This document shows positions 15,086 to 25,908 of a stretch of 64,000 nt of DNA, piece after piece. A program made the translations under genes and the position numbers. Numbering within the stretch: position 1 is the stretch's first letter; every line of letters begins with the position of its first letter. The stretch comes from Osedax fenrisi (taxonomy: Eukaryota; Annelida; Polychaeta; Sabellida; Siboglinidae), in the NCBI GenBank assembly GCA_964019155.1, contig OZ025244.1, forward strand, positions 41,440,389 to 41,504,388, in the 5' to 3' direction. The notes under the pieces are model-generated. The model worked only from the letters and a program-made list of their open reading frames with translations. It was not told where the DNA came from and ran no database searches.

Positions 15086-17576
15086 TTATATATTTAAATA
15101 TCAAATACTGCTAAATCAATTAAATAAGTTTAATTTTGAAATTATTATAAACGCTAATTCGTATTGAGTTCATATATATTTATACACACACGTTAAGTAA
15201 ACAAACATTCCCCCTACCCCATATATGGGGTAATAGAACCTATAGATGTATAGTTTAAAATACAAATATATTCCCTACCCCTACCCCACCCCTTCACGCT
15301 TTAACCCACCCACGTGACACCCCCTACCCTCCCCAGATTGGCCACTAGTTACATCTGTTACCTGATGACTATCCTGGAGACACCGGGTACTCCTCTGAGC
15401 GCCTTTAAAGCAGAACTTACCAAGAAAAGCGAGACAAAGGAGGAACGACGCAGGAAGGAGGCGGAGGTTAGGCTGGTGTGGTGAGATGGTGCGGGAGTGT
15501 ATAATGATCGGTGCGAGAGTGCGGTATACGTAGAAGTGCGGGAGTGTCCAATGAGATGTGCATACTTCGCTTGTAGGTAGAACGACGTTCTAAGAACGTG
15601 TGCGTAGTGGTATACTCTACGATATATGTGTGTGTGTGTGTGTGCGATGATGTTCGTGCGGGTGTGCGCGTAAACGTTCGAATATATATATATATATAAA
15701 TATATATATTCTCGTTCTAACTGATGTGATATGCTATATTCCCGCACACGTGTGTGTTTATAATTGAGTGCATTCACCTCCGTGTGTGTGCCCGTGTGTG
15801 TGGGGCTGTGTGTGTGGCGGAGGGGGTGCGGAGTGTGGGTGTGCTACTACTGGATGCGACAGCGCTGATGCTATACTGAGGAGTGAACCACATCGAACCT
15901 GATTATGTTATTCTATAGAGAGAGAGAGATATATCATTAAATCTACTTGTTTATACGTTACTCTGGGATTAATAGTGTTTTGAAATAGCTACAAATGTGT
16001 TTATATATGTATATGTATATATATATAAAATAGTATATAAATATTACTAAAATATTACTTAAGTAAAGTTTAAGATAAAATGTTATCTAAGAATTATTTT
16101 GTTAATGTAGGAAATAAAATATAGCATTAATATAACCTATATTATATATAATATAATTGTAATATATTAATATTATATAATATCTATAGATAAACATGTA
16201 TATGTATCATTATTATAATCTAGGTATAATTTATATGTGTATATTAATAACACTAATATCTGAACGAATAGAGATCCCAAATTTGAATATTTAAAAACAA
16301 TTTGTTATTACTTAATATATATATATATATTTATTTATTATTATAACTATATTTTAATTATATATAATACTTATATATTTAATATTTATTCATATTATAA
16401 CTATTTTAATATTTAAAAGTTTACTTTATATTAATATTTTACTTTTATTTTTAAATTTCTTATTTTATTTTACCCTATTGTTACTTTTATTAATATGTTT
16501 GTTTTTTTTCCATTCCTTTTTCTGACCTATATGTCTACCTATATATATCAATAAGATCGGTGTAATTCTATATATACCTGGGGTTACTCTCATTTATTAC
16601 GAAGAACCAATCTGATTATTATTATTATATATATATATATATATATAAGTATAAATTACATTTTAAGTAAAGTTTACTATACGAGCAGTATATATGACTT
16701 ATCCATACATAGGAATACTAGCACAGTCATACCAACACAACCTCGAGGGCATGTAGTTAAGTGCTCATGTACCTAATAACAAAGTCGTGCTTACACGCGC
16801 CTTTATCGTTGTGTATACCGTGACCCACAGAAGTGTGATATATAGTCTATACACTCTGATCTCCCCTATCGCTCGGAATAACGATACGGGACGAGATCCA
16901 ACGAGAGATGATTCATCGTCACTTTCTTCAATAATTATCCTCTGCTTGTAGATGACGAATTACTTTATATTAACTTACCAAATATTCAAGTATTAGTAGT
17001 ATTGGTAGTAATAGTAGTAGTAGTATACTACTAACACTACTACTATCGTAGTATTAGTAGTAGGGGAAGGTACATGGAAGTGACCAAGAACGGAGTAGTG
17101 GTCGTTTTAATTAACGCTTAAATGGTGCTAAATAGGATAACATGTTCTATATATAATATTTAGATAATCAAGATGTCTAAAATATAAAGTACCTTTTTTT
17201 TTAAATAATTAATTAATTACTCTAATTTGTTACGTAATATTTGTTGTCAAATTTTAACATAAACATGATTATATATATTTATACTTAAATCGAATACATT
17301 ACGAGACAACTATTGCATGTATTTCGGGTACTAGCGGCCACTACCCCGGAGTTGACTTATTTTAATTCTTTTGTATGTCTTTATTAATGCCTAATAAATC
17401 ATTAATATTATGCATTAATATATAAAATTGAAAATACAGTATTCTATACTTATATGATTTATAGCTAATTAAAAAAAAATAAGATCTTAAAATTCAGAAT
17501 TTATCGATATATTAGAAGTATGCTGAGGTATATACATTATCGGCTACTACTCCATTCTCTCCCCTAGTAGTAGTAT

Positions 17577-17612
<36 letters not shown>

Positions 17613-18001
17613 ATAACTCTTCAACACCATGTATTATGCAATACATCAGTTACTTATCGATAACACATTAATAACATGTATACTAGTTATCTTAATACGT
17701 CTAATACAAGTGTATATGTACAGTTAGTAGATAGTTCACAGTAAATTTATCATACACACACGTACACATATATATGTTATTTATTCATATGAGCGAAGTT
17801 ATATTCCCATATTTTATCCTTAAAATGTATAAATAGTATAATGTATAAATATACGAATGTGTAAATTTATATATGAAACATATATAAAAGGGTAATATAT
17901 ACATGTAAAATAAATGCTGCAATTACATAATGATATAGGATATAGCTACTTATAAAACATATATACCTATATATATATGCCAATATAGTATATTGAATAT
18001 A

Positions 18002-18036
<35 letters not shown>

Positions 18037-19287
18037 TAGGTATAAATACATTTATTTTTTATAGATCTTACATGCATATATGAATAATATGATACTCATA
18101 TTGTTAATTATTCCATAAAAAATAGATAGGAAAATATACGCTTTATTAATAATATTGATATTATTATAATGATTATTACCAGCACACACTTTAAATGTGG
18201 GATATTGGTGATCTTAGTGTATATTAACAAATTAAAATTAACCATAATATATACAGTCAACTCTCAGTTAGTCGGACTACGAATAAGTCGGACTTCTCGA
18301 TAAGTCGGACACATTTAGTTGGTTTGGTTGGATTTATATCTAGTTCCATGTTAAATTAATCGGATAAGTTGGATTGCATAAGTCGGACTTTTCTATAAGT
18401 CGGACACATATTTTAATAATTTTTATGATTTTTATACTGAATAAGTCGGAATTTTTATTAATTGTCAGAAATGTTTACTTTAAATAATGAATATTATAAT
18501 TTTAGTAAGTAATATAATTGAATACAACATTTTATGTTATTGATTGTTGCATAATTCCATATTTAGATAACCATTTAACTCACGCTGCGTATTTCATGTC
18601 TTATTTACATGATATTCTTAATCTCGCTAAGTCGGACACTTTTCCCGGTCCCTTGCGAGTGCGACTTATCGGGATTGACTGTATTATGATAATTAAAATA
18701 TGACAATTAAACAAAATATATCGGTAATAATGTTTAGATTAAAACTGATAATATATTGTGAATTTTTAATATTAATATTACTTCTATAGAAGTAATATAT
18801 TATAAAGTAATAATAATATATTATAAAGTATTTTTCAAGAGAAAAGTGTACAAAATAATACAAATAATTAATCATTAACTATTTTAACATTTTATAGTTT
18901 TAATTAAATCAAATAGTAATTAATTTAATTAGTGATAATAACTTTAGTATGAAATGCTGTAATAATAACTATTACCTCTCTATGGGATAACTGTAGCAAC
19001 ATTTCATATTAGTGATCACATTATTATATAATGAATTATAATAATTACAGATATATATATATATATATTGATATTTTTATTTTGTGGAGTCCTTTCATCC
19101 CATCCAGGAACTTAGATGAAGTTTTCACTTATAACCATATATGGCTCTAATGACCCTTCGAAGCCTCTCTCATGTTAAGGCATCCATGGTTTTAACGTTA
19201 ATATTTTAAGACCCATTTTATAAAATTAATTAATGGTCCGGACGAGGCTCGAACCCGTGTCCTACTGCTTGTTTGTCTGACGCCATA

Positions 19288-19325
<38 letters not shown>

Positions 19326-20338
19326 ATTGTGTATAAATAAATGATCGGCTGTCATTAAAACCATGGATGCCTTAATGTATGTTGTATAAGTATGTAATAT
19401 AGGTTATAAGATTATGATTATAAGTGAAAACTTCATTTAAGTTCGTGGATGGGATGAAGGACTCCATCAAATAAAAAAAATAATAATACATATATATATA
19501 TTGAACTATATGTGTGGCTCAGTTAATAAATTCGGTAACACTTAGAATATAGGACTCGGGTTTAAATCGTGTCAAAATCAGTATAATAGTTCTTAAAATA
19601 ATATTTAGAAGTCAAATTATATAATTACATATAACAAAAAGCATTGGCTCTCATTAAAACGTTCACTCTATATTAGTCATTCATATTTTTATACCATGAA
19701 ATCAGCTTATAATGTATATTATAATGTTATATATATAGAAATTCGGTTATAAGAAAAAATACATCTAAGTTCATAGATGGGATGAAAGGAATACACTAAA
19801 ATAAAAATAATGTATTTATATATATATATATTTGTTATTTAGTTTTATATATTTATATAAAATGTAATTATAATGTAGACACGCCTATTTATTCAATAAA
19901 CCCGTCCACAAGTTATAGAATAGTAAAGTCCAATACAACCTAAGAGATATAGAAGGTAGTTGTATACATAATAACTATAGTTAACCACGCCCCCTAATCC
20001 TGCAGGAGATCGCTAAAACACAGTCGACCGGAGGTCGTTACAACAAGAGTATGGAGAAGAGCATCGTAGACACGCCCCCAGCACGTTACGAGACCTCACT
20101 GACAGCTCCGGCCCAGTACCAGCACATGCTTCAGATGCAAGCCTACCAGTCACACCAGGCATCGCTTCAACTACACCAACAACAACAACAACAGCAGCAG
20201 CACTCCGGACCGAAGCAGAGCAACCCGTACGGAGCTAATCTCTCGGGTCAGTCTGCTCCGGTACACGACCCGAACCGAGGTAGAACTGGCTGGCCTCAAC
20301 ACGTATGGGCTAACGTGCTGAAACAGGAGCGTATCTAG
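8741..20338 (+). CDS. HAND: HAND-family bHLH transcription factor (three exons, complete)
   Basis: This is a basic helix-loop-helix factor of the HAND family, which acts in the nucleus as a dimer on E-boxes and is known for heart, lateral-mesoderm and neural-crest roles in other animals. The spliced CDS joins 8741-9063, 15337-15466 and 20006-20338, giving 261 aa. Both junctions are GT-AG and the frame is kept (phase 2, then phase 0). The basic region is at about residues 66-79 (ANRKERRRT), helix 1 at 80-92 with the HAND-typical loop CIPNVPSDTKL, and helix 2 at 102-121 across the first junction (KTLR/LATSY). The C-terminal motif GRTGWPQHVW at about 242-251 is the strongest family signature. 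An eight-glutamine run lies near 209-216. I start at ATG 8741; an in-frame TTG at 8723 is not a likely start. Vertebrate HAND proteins are about 215 aa; the extra length here lies mostly in the Gln-rich segment. The first intron (6.3 kb) splits helix 2. The second (4.5 kb) sits after a basic RRRKEAE stretch, where I recall the single vertebrate intron. Confidence 0.93.
9322..9775. mobile_element. TIR element family Y, copy 2, incomplete
   Basis: It starts AGAAATTCTCCAATTACCGA and shares the ATGATTATTTGTATTAACTT body, the internal GTGTCGGTAATCGGATACAT cluster and a GGTCGGTATTAGG-like motif with copy 1. The far TIR is not recognisable. It lies in HAND intron 1. Confidence 0.65.
9917..9971. repeat. 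(TA)n microsatellite in HAND intron 1
   Basis: Uninterrupted TA dinucleotides. Confidence 0.95.
10864..11230 (+). mobile_element. Pogo/Tigger-like MITE, copy 2, 3' truncated
   Basis: It starts CAGTCAACTCTCGGTAAGTC after TA and follows copy 3 closely as far as TGCATGATATTCTTA. There it breaks off into a GT-rich stretch, so the second TIR is missing. It lies in HAND intron 1. Confidence 0.85.
11512..11572. repeat. (TA)n microsatellite in HAND intron 1
   Basis: Uninterrupted TA dinucleotides. Nearby, 11380-11450 is an AT-rich inverted repeat (AAATATATAAATTATAAATA and its inverse). Confidence 0.95.
12571..13124. repeat. GC-rich 20-bp minisatellite in HAND intron 1
   Basis: About 28 tandem units of CACAATAGGGGCTGGCGACC. 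Variant units (CTACAATAGG, AGGGCCTGG, GGGGCCTGG, AGAGGCCTGG) recur in the same order 202 bp apart (from 12721 and from 12923), so blocks of about ten units were duplicated. Overlapping minus-strand open frames here are only the repeat read through. Confidence 0.95.
14218..14671 (+). mobile_element. MITE family X, copy A, with 7-bp target duplication
   Basis: TIRs of about 27 bp starting CAAAGATTTT differ at only two positions. CTGTATA flanks both sides (14211-14217 and 14672-14678). The 454-bp body is non-coding; the small open frame inside it is not a gene. It lies in HAND intron 1. The TSD length fits neither hAT (8) nor Tc1/mariner (2); P- or Dada-type elements are possible sources. Confidence 0.88.
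15020..15080. repeat. (TA)n microsatellite before HAND exon 2
   Basis: Uninterrupted TA dinucleotides about 260 bp upstream of the exon. Confidence 0.95.
15337..15466 (+). CDS. HAND: HAND exon 2: helix 2 and basic linker
   Basis: The acceptor follows a C-rich tract (CCCTCCCCAG). One A completes the split Arg codon, then the exon reads LATSYICYLMTILETP, the end of helix 2, followed by a lysine/glutamate-rich linker containing FKAEL and ending EERRRKEAE. The donor is GAG/GTTAGG and the phase is 0. At 130 bp the exon is easy to miss, because the opposite strand has a longer open frame with no family match. Confidence 0.92.
18254..18681 (+). mobile_element. Pogo/Tigger-like MITE, copy 3, complete
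   Basis: 428 bp between CAGTCAACTCTCAGTTAGTC and the inverse of CAGTCAATCCCGATAAGTCG, with TA on each side. It lies in HAND intron 2. The internal block with AACATTTTATGTTATTGATT is shared with copies 1 and 2. Confidence 0.87.
19076..19285 (-). mobile_element. tRNA-derived SINE, copy 1
   Basis: Read on the minus strand, a tRNA-like head with B-box CGGGTTCGAGCC (19245-19256) is followed by AAAACCATGGATGCCTTAA and a tail AGTGAAAACTTCATCTAAGT, then TGGATGGGATGAAAGGACTC and an A-rich end. The tail is shared with the next two copies. It lies in HAND intron 2. Confidence 0.7.
19331..19490 (+). mobile_element. tRNA-derived SINE, copy 2 (no head)
   Basis: It has the ATTAAAACCATGGATGCCTT body and AGTGAAAACTTCATTTAAGT/GGATGGGATGAAGGACTCC tail, ending in an A-rich run. 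The tRNA-like head is missing. It is inverted relative to copy 1, with a (TA)n tract between them. Confidence 0.65.
19508..19808 (+). mobile_element. tRNA-derived SINE, copy 3 (head and tail)
   Basis: An A-box-like TGGCTCAGTTAATAAATTCGG-type segment (19515-19535) and a B-box-like GGGTTTAAATC (19558-19568) form the head. The tail TACATCTAAGTTCATAGATG with GGGATGAAAGGAATACAC and AAAATAAAAATAA matches the family. It is the most complete copy. Confidence 0.65.
20006..20338 (+). CDS. HAND: HAND exon 3: Gln-rich region and conserved C-terminus
   Basis: The acceptor is CCTGCAG/GAG. The exon reads EIAKTQSTGG, then a Tyr/Gln-rich stretch with eight consecutive Gln codons (CAA and CAG mixed), then NRGRTGWPQHVW and ends LKQERI before TAG at 20336-20338. 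The start EIAKTQ aligns with the conserved segment that follows the basic linker in vertebrate HAND proteins, so no residues appear to be lost at the junction. Confidence 0.93.
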   Translation, partial: EIAKTQSTGGRYNKSMEKSIVDTPPARYETSLTAPAQYQHMLQMQAYQSHQASLQLHQQQQQQQQHSGPKQSNPYGANLSGQSAPVHDPNRGRTGWPQHVWANVLKQERI

Positions 20339-20644
20339 TCGAGGCACCGAACCGATGCGAGGAACCCGACCCTATATATAGCAACCCGAACCGATACTAG
20401 TTACTATTACCGATACTCTCCCGCCGAGGACAAATACTCTATTGTCACGTGACGAGCACATCGTACACTCTTTATTCCTTATTTCTGTCTTATTGAAATC
20501 TTAGGTGATGACCTTTCGATGACCTTTATCGCACCCTTACATCGTACTGATTATATAACGACCCCTAATATTGTCACTCGTGAGATGACACACGCCCACC
20601 CATTGTTTGATAACCTTTCTATTGATGATTCCATATTTTTATTT

Positions 20645-20650
20645 AATAAA
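20645..20650 (+). other. Candidate HAND polyadenylation signal
   Basis: AATAAA lies about 310 bases after the HAND stop codon, at the point where moderately GC-rich sequence (likely 3' UTR, 20339-20620) gives way to AT-rich repeats. The hexamer is common by chance in AT-rich DNA. Confidence 0.35.
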
Positions 20651-20708
20651 ACATAATATATATAAAGTTTGTATTATATTCACATTATATACCTATGTAT
20701 ATCTTATA

Positions 20709-20710
<2 letters not shown>

Positions 20711-20773
<63 letters not shown>
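20711..20773. repeat. (TA)n microsatellite after HAND
   Basis: Uninterrupted TA dinucleotides that separate the HAND 3' region from the LINE fragment. Confidence 0.95.
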
Positions 20774-20777
<4 letters not shown>

Positions 20778-20784
20778 CTTTACA

Positions 20785-21550
20785 AGGTCGAGCTTGCTCG
20801 GAATTCTAAGATACGTTTCTTCCATTCATCCCTATTATCCATCAAGTTTATCAGCTCTTCCACTTCACATTCAATATCTTCTACCATTTGATATACGAAT
20901 GTCTTAGCCGGTCTTCCACGAGAACATGTTTGTGAGTCCATAGTAGAATATCACTAACTAGCTCATTTTTACTTTTCCAGCAGTATCCGGCAAATCGCAT
21001 ACTTTATTCACGTATTGAACTTGTTATTCTTGGTATACTGTTATAAATATCTCTGTTTGTCATATATGCTCTCTCCAAGACACGTTCATGGCGGCTCGTA
21101 GCATGCGCATGTAGGCACCATCGATCTTCTTCTCCAGTGTTGATGTTAATGTCCATGTAATTGCTCCATATAATAGTACTGACTATACACTAGTTTAGTT
21201 TTTTTCAACATGTTGCTCTGAAGAAGTTTCTATTCAAGTTTTTTGAGAGTCTAGATTTCCATATATTAGTTAACTGGTTTAATGCAGACCAAGCTTTTCC
21301 AATTCTGACATTTATATAGTGTTTTGTAGATGCGGTACAGCTATCAAGGTATTTAAAATCGTTAACTTGCTTTATACTTTCACCATTCTGGCTACTCATT
21401 ACATCTCGTATAGTATTATGTTGATTGAATGTCGTGTACTCGGTTTTATAGACATTAATGCGGAGTCCAATTTCTTTAACCAACTTTTCTATGCTATGTA
21501 ATAGTAAATTTGCTTCTCTGAGATTATTCCTAGAGATGGCTATATATACA
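20785..21550 (-). mobile_element. Non-LTR retrotransposon 3' part, decayed
   Basis: On the minus strand, from high to low coordinate: NLREANLLLHSIEKLV, KEIGLRINVYKTEYTTFNQ, VNDFKYLDSCTAST, GKAWSALNQLTNIWKSRLS, NFFRAT, then in other frames ITWTLTSTLEKKIDGAYMRM, WREHMTNRDIYNSIPRITSS and MRFAGYCWKSKNELVSDILL. This is the thumb and C-terminal part of a LINE reverse transcriptase common in invertebrates. Several stops and shifts are present. It begins just after the HAND 3' region and a (TA)n tract. Confidence 0.85.
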
Positions 21551-22424
21551 CATTTATTAATTTCACCAATTATAGTACTATTGTATTACTACGATACATT
21601 GGTTGTAACTTTAATATAGCGATACAATAATATACACGTCCGTGATTATGGCAGTGCTTACTAAATATCTAACAACTTATTCTAAAATAGGATTCACTCA
21701 ATAATCTGTAATATTGCAACTTTCCTATTAAATATATTTAATCTAAAGGAACTCTTTTAGTGAAAATTACTTTGTAAATTAGTCTGACTTCAATGTTATT
21801 AGTAAATAGAGGTATTATTGATGAGTGTATCAGGGGTCGCGCTAATGTGCAGTCAACGCAAAAATGGGAAGTCAATAATTTATTTGTGCAGTCAATTTTT
21901 CAATTTTGTGCAGTCAATTTTTTAATTTTGAGCAACAATATTTGTATTATTCTAATTAATTCTTGGAGGCAATATGCATATATAAGTAAGATGTATACCA
22001 TGCGGGGAGTTTCCCAATATTGTTACATTACTAAGCACAAGAAGATCACCAATAAAAACAGTTTGTTTGGTAATATATATAAAAGAGACCATTAAGAAGT
22101 ATATAAGTTCTGAATATCATAAAAAATTTATTATTGCCAAAAAAAGATTGAAGGGATAAAACAATCAGATTAGACACCATAAGCAAACTATATATCAAAG
22201 ACAAATAGTAATTTAGCTTATAATATAGGATCGCTATTGATCATGGTGTATTATGATGAAAATAAGTTAGTTTTACCTGCATATTCTTTCCCTGCTAGAG
22301 CTGTGAATATGATGTCATCCAAATTTAAATATAATTCTGATTGTAATATTATTATGAATACCGATTTATAATATCTGACGCATAAAGAATTATTACCCAT
22401 TATAATAGATAAATATATATATAT

Positions 22425-23350
22425 GGAAACATTACAAATAAAAAATAAAAAATGCTACTGCAATATCTCTTCGGTCAGATGGTAGTGTAGATAGGATATG
22501 TGTTGATAAAATATACACACTTGCGAAATTAATATATAAAGTTGGAAACGAATCGCTTATATTTGTAGCTGTAGGAGAACCTTTGGAACGTGGAGCTCGT
22601 GGGATATTTAACATAATGATTAAATCAATAGAAAATCTTCTTGGAAGTAACGTAATAAATGTAATAATTAAAGAGGTTTCGTCGTTAGTGACAGATGGTA
22701 CATCTGTAAATACAGGAAATAATAATGATTTATGGAATATATTTCAAGATTATAGTTATGAGAAGTTCAGCGAGCCTGTAGCTCCTCTAATTACAATATG
22801 GTGTTGTGCACACAAGTAAAGTCTGGCATAGAATGTAGCAAGCAATAAAATACCAGAAATTATAAATATCCTATGACATTAAGTGGTATTTCATCTTATT
22901 TCGCTAAATCTGGAGTCAGATGCAGAAAGTTAAAAATATTGCAGAGCACAATAATCTTATTGTTTGCTCATTTCCAAAAATATTGAAATATGATGGAGTG
23001 AATTCACTCATCAACTAGTTGAAAATATATTAAAATCATGGAATTCATTAATACTATAATACTTTAATTAAATTACATGAAATAAAGCTCGTGGATTTTC
23101 AACGTATCTTTGCAATGAACATAATCTTCATCTATTATGCTTTATGGCCGATGTAATTATTATATTCTCTCGATATCAAAATAAGATGCAATCCGATTCG
23201 ACTACGATATGTAATATTCATCAACAACTTAATAATATTGAGATTTGTCATATTTATATATTGCAGAATACACTTCCTATAGCTCTTACTATTCAGAGTA
23301 AAATAAATAATGTTTCATAATATTTTGTAACTTTAATAGATTATGCTGAA
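22425..23350 (+). pseudogene. hAT transposase remnant (ZBED5/KIAA1586-like)
   Basis: Pieces in different frames read in hAT order. First comes GIFNIMIKSIENLLGSNV, then SSLVTDGTSVNTGNNNDLW and PLITIWCCAHK (the catalytic-core TDG/Asn-rich and WCAAH blocks). Then EFTHQLVENILKSWNS near 23000, GFSTYLCNEHNLHLLCFMAD near 23095 and IFSRYQNKMQSDS near 23170. Stops and frameshifts separate the pieces, so it cannot make transposase. The block pattern resembles the domesticated-type hAT proteins ZNF862/KIAA1586 rather than classical Ac. Confidence 0.8.
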
Positions 23351-23739
23351 TACATTATTTAAAGCGATTTAATTGGTGGATGGGTTACTAAGTTAATCAA
23401 ATAAATTGAAAAACCAAAGGTACTCATTACTTGAAAGGTATTAATAAACTCAATTGAGTTGAAGAGAATAAATAAGCTTGAAGTAAGACATAATTTATAT
23501 GTATCTGAAATGAGAAATATATCTGAAATAAAAGTAGAATTTATAAAAACTTTAGTAAATAATCTACAACATAACTTACATAATTTACAACAGAAAAAAA
23601 TATATTTTCAAAACTTTAACATTTTATTAAATTAAAAGAAGAAGTTAACATAAAGCAAGTACATACTTTGATAAGTGCTGATTTGAACTAAAGAGATTTA
23701 TACTTTCAATATAATTATTTAGTATTGCGAATATTTATA

Positions 23740-25262
23740 ATTATTTTTCCATATCCAACCTTTCTTTCATATCTAAGACAATTGAAAGAATAATTGCTAA
23801 ACAACTTAGAAAATACATCAATAATAATAACACACTGCATAAATTACAAAGTGCTTATATATAAGCACTTTGTAATTTATGCAGTATGTTATTATTATTG
23901 ATGTATACAACGGACAAGAGCACTGAAACTTCACTACTCCATACTTTAAACAATATACTACTATTTCCAAAAAATACTCCCACCATACTGATTCTACTTG
24001 ACTTGTCGTCGACTTTCGATACGTTAGACCATACTATTATTATTCGAAGATTAGAGAACATTGGTATTAAAGATTCTGTCCTTATAAGGAACTATAGTTT
24101 GTTTACATCCTACCTAATTAACAGATCATTTTCTATATGTATAGATTACGCCATAACAGAACCCCGCCACAAAACTCATGGTGTACCCCAAGGTTCTGTT
24201 TTAGGTCCAATTCTCTTAATATATATATTTCCCCTTTACTTTACTTACTTGACGAATACCCCGATATACACTTTCACTCATATGCGGATGACTTACAGCT
24301 ATACTGTAATTTACCTGACCCAATCAATAACATAAATACTATAAATAAATGAATTAATGACATTAGTAAATGGCTTTCAAATAACTCCCTACTATTGAAT
24401 AGCCTTAAAACAAAAGCTTTATTAATAAATACATCCCCAGGACATCATACCATACCACCTATTATTATTAATAATCACATTATAGAATACTCTAACCAAT
24501 CTAAAAACCTCGGCCTCACACTTGACCAAAAGCTGTCTTATCTACCACATATAACTAATATATCGAAGTCCAATAATTACACCTTACATACGATCCGACT
24601 TATTAGACCTTCTATAACTACTGAACTTGCAAAACTACTAGTTACTTACTTAATACTGCCCCGACTTGACTACTGTAACTCTACTTTAAATTCACTCCCA
24701 GCACATACTATCAAAATGCTCACTAAATTACAATATAGAGCCATCAGAACCATTTTCATGATAAAAAAATACTCAAGACAACATATCACACCTTATATGA
24801 AATCCATTCACTGGCTACCCATCCCTTACCGAATACAATACAAATTACTCCTACTGACCCACCATGCCACCCATAATAATAAACATGACTATCTTACTGA
24901 ACTACTTACAAACTACAAGTCATCCCTACCACAACGAACAATACATAAATACAAACTAAATATACCAATAAATTTATCACTTAATAAAAAACAGGAATCT
25001 TCTTTTTCTATAATATGACCTAAACTATGGAACTCCCTACCTCACTCAATTAGATCTATAGTTTCTGACCACAACTTTAAAGTCAAATTGAAAACACATC
25101 TATTTAATATATCTTATAATAATTAATATACGATACACTGCCGAAAACTCATTACTGATGTTGATCGCAGTGTCTAAACAAATTGGTTACAAGGTTACAA
25201 GGTTATTGCATTTTGAAATTAATATATTCAGAAAATAAAATCTTCTTGAACTCTAAAAAAAA
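23740..25262 (+). mobile_element. L2/CR1-like LINE fragment nested in the hAT element
   Basis: Reverse transcriptase pieces read in order: TIERIIAKQLRKYI and HKLQSAY, STETSLLHTLNNI, LLDLSSTFDTLDHTI (the first catalytic Asp block), HGVPQGSVLGPILL, then YADDLQLY in a second frame. A long tail follows with KNLGLTLDQKLSYLPHI, LILPRLDYCNSTLNSLP, HWLPIPYRIQYK and PKLWNSLPHSI. At least two frameshifts and an internal stop make it non-functional. It is 5'-truncated. The 3' end is probably near the short A-rich run at 25252-25262. Confidence 0.88.
23813..23906. repeat. 94-bp near-perfect palindrome inside the LINE
   Basis: Arms of 47 bp (23813-23859 and 23860-23906) are inverse copies with one mismatch and no spacer. 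The left arm is the normal LINE reading (HKLQSAY region). The right arm interrupts the coding sequence, which resumes with TTDKSTETSLLH. Confidence 0.9.
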
Positions 25263-25908
25263 GCTATCAAGGGATGTATCAAATAGATATAAAATATACC
25301 TAATATAAATGTATTATTTTCTAGTCTGGAAGAAATGTCTACAGTGTGTTGTACACAAAGTAGTATTATGTGCGCTAAACCACACAGTTCCGATGTGATA
25401 AGAATTATATCTGCAAATAATGTTCCTAAGTCTGTACATAGAAATAGAATGAAAATAGAAACTTAGCATAATCAATTATTTATTCATTATAATATGCCGG
25501 ATCTTAAAAATTTCAGATTAACCTAAAATGTTTGGGATTTAAATATACGAAATCATAGAAAACACGATATAGAGCATGGTAAAATACAAGAGTATTTTAA
25601 GGGAATTTTTTCTGGTGCAGGAAAACATAAATGAGAAGAAGAAAATAAATCCCTTTAAAAACAATAAAATTCTAAATATAGCACAATACATAATAAATAT
25701 AAACGCTTCATCTTTAACATATATTTTGTATTCATACGTTTTGCTGTAATTATCAGTATTAGAGCCTACATTCACATATATTAATATATCTACCTATGCA
25801 TTAAAATAATTATATAAAACTATACAATATTAATTGATAAATAATTATTAATAATTATATATTTATGTGCAGTCAATATTATTCCTTAATGAGACCCCTG
25901 GAGTGTAT

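Larger units (their letters stand above)
21831..25900 (+). mobile_element. hAT transposon with 8-bp target duplication, decayed
   Basis: The element begins CAGGGGTCGCGCTAA and ends with the inverse of CAGGGGTCTCATTAA (three mismatches in 15). It is flanked on both sides by the identical 8-mer GAGTGTAT (21823-21830 and 25901-25908), the target-site duplication length of hAT elements. GTGCAGTCAA occurs three times near the left end (21847, 21886, 21908) and once near the right end (25867), like hAT subterminal motifs. The inside holds a broken hAT transposase and a nested LINE. Confidence 0.9.

Noticed and set aside
15358..15777. 139-codon minus-strand frame
   Set aside because: It is antisense to HAND exon 2 and has no family resemblance, while the plus strand encodes helix 2.
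19240..19285. Functional tRNA gene
   Set aside because: The B-box is good, but no complete cloverleaf is present and the sequence continues into a SINE body shared by other copies.
21793..22095. 100-codon plus-strand frame
   Set aside because: It spans the hAT left end and its subterminal repeats and has no transposase similarity.
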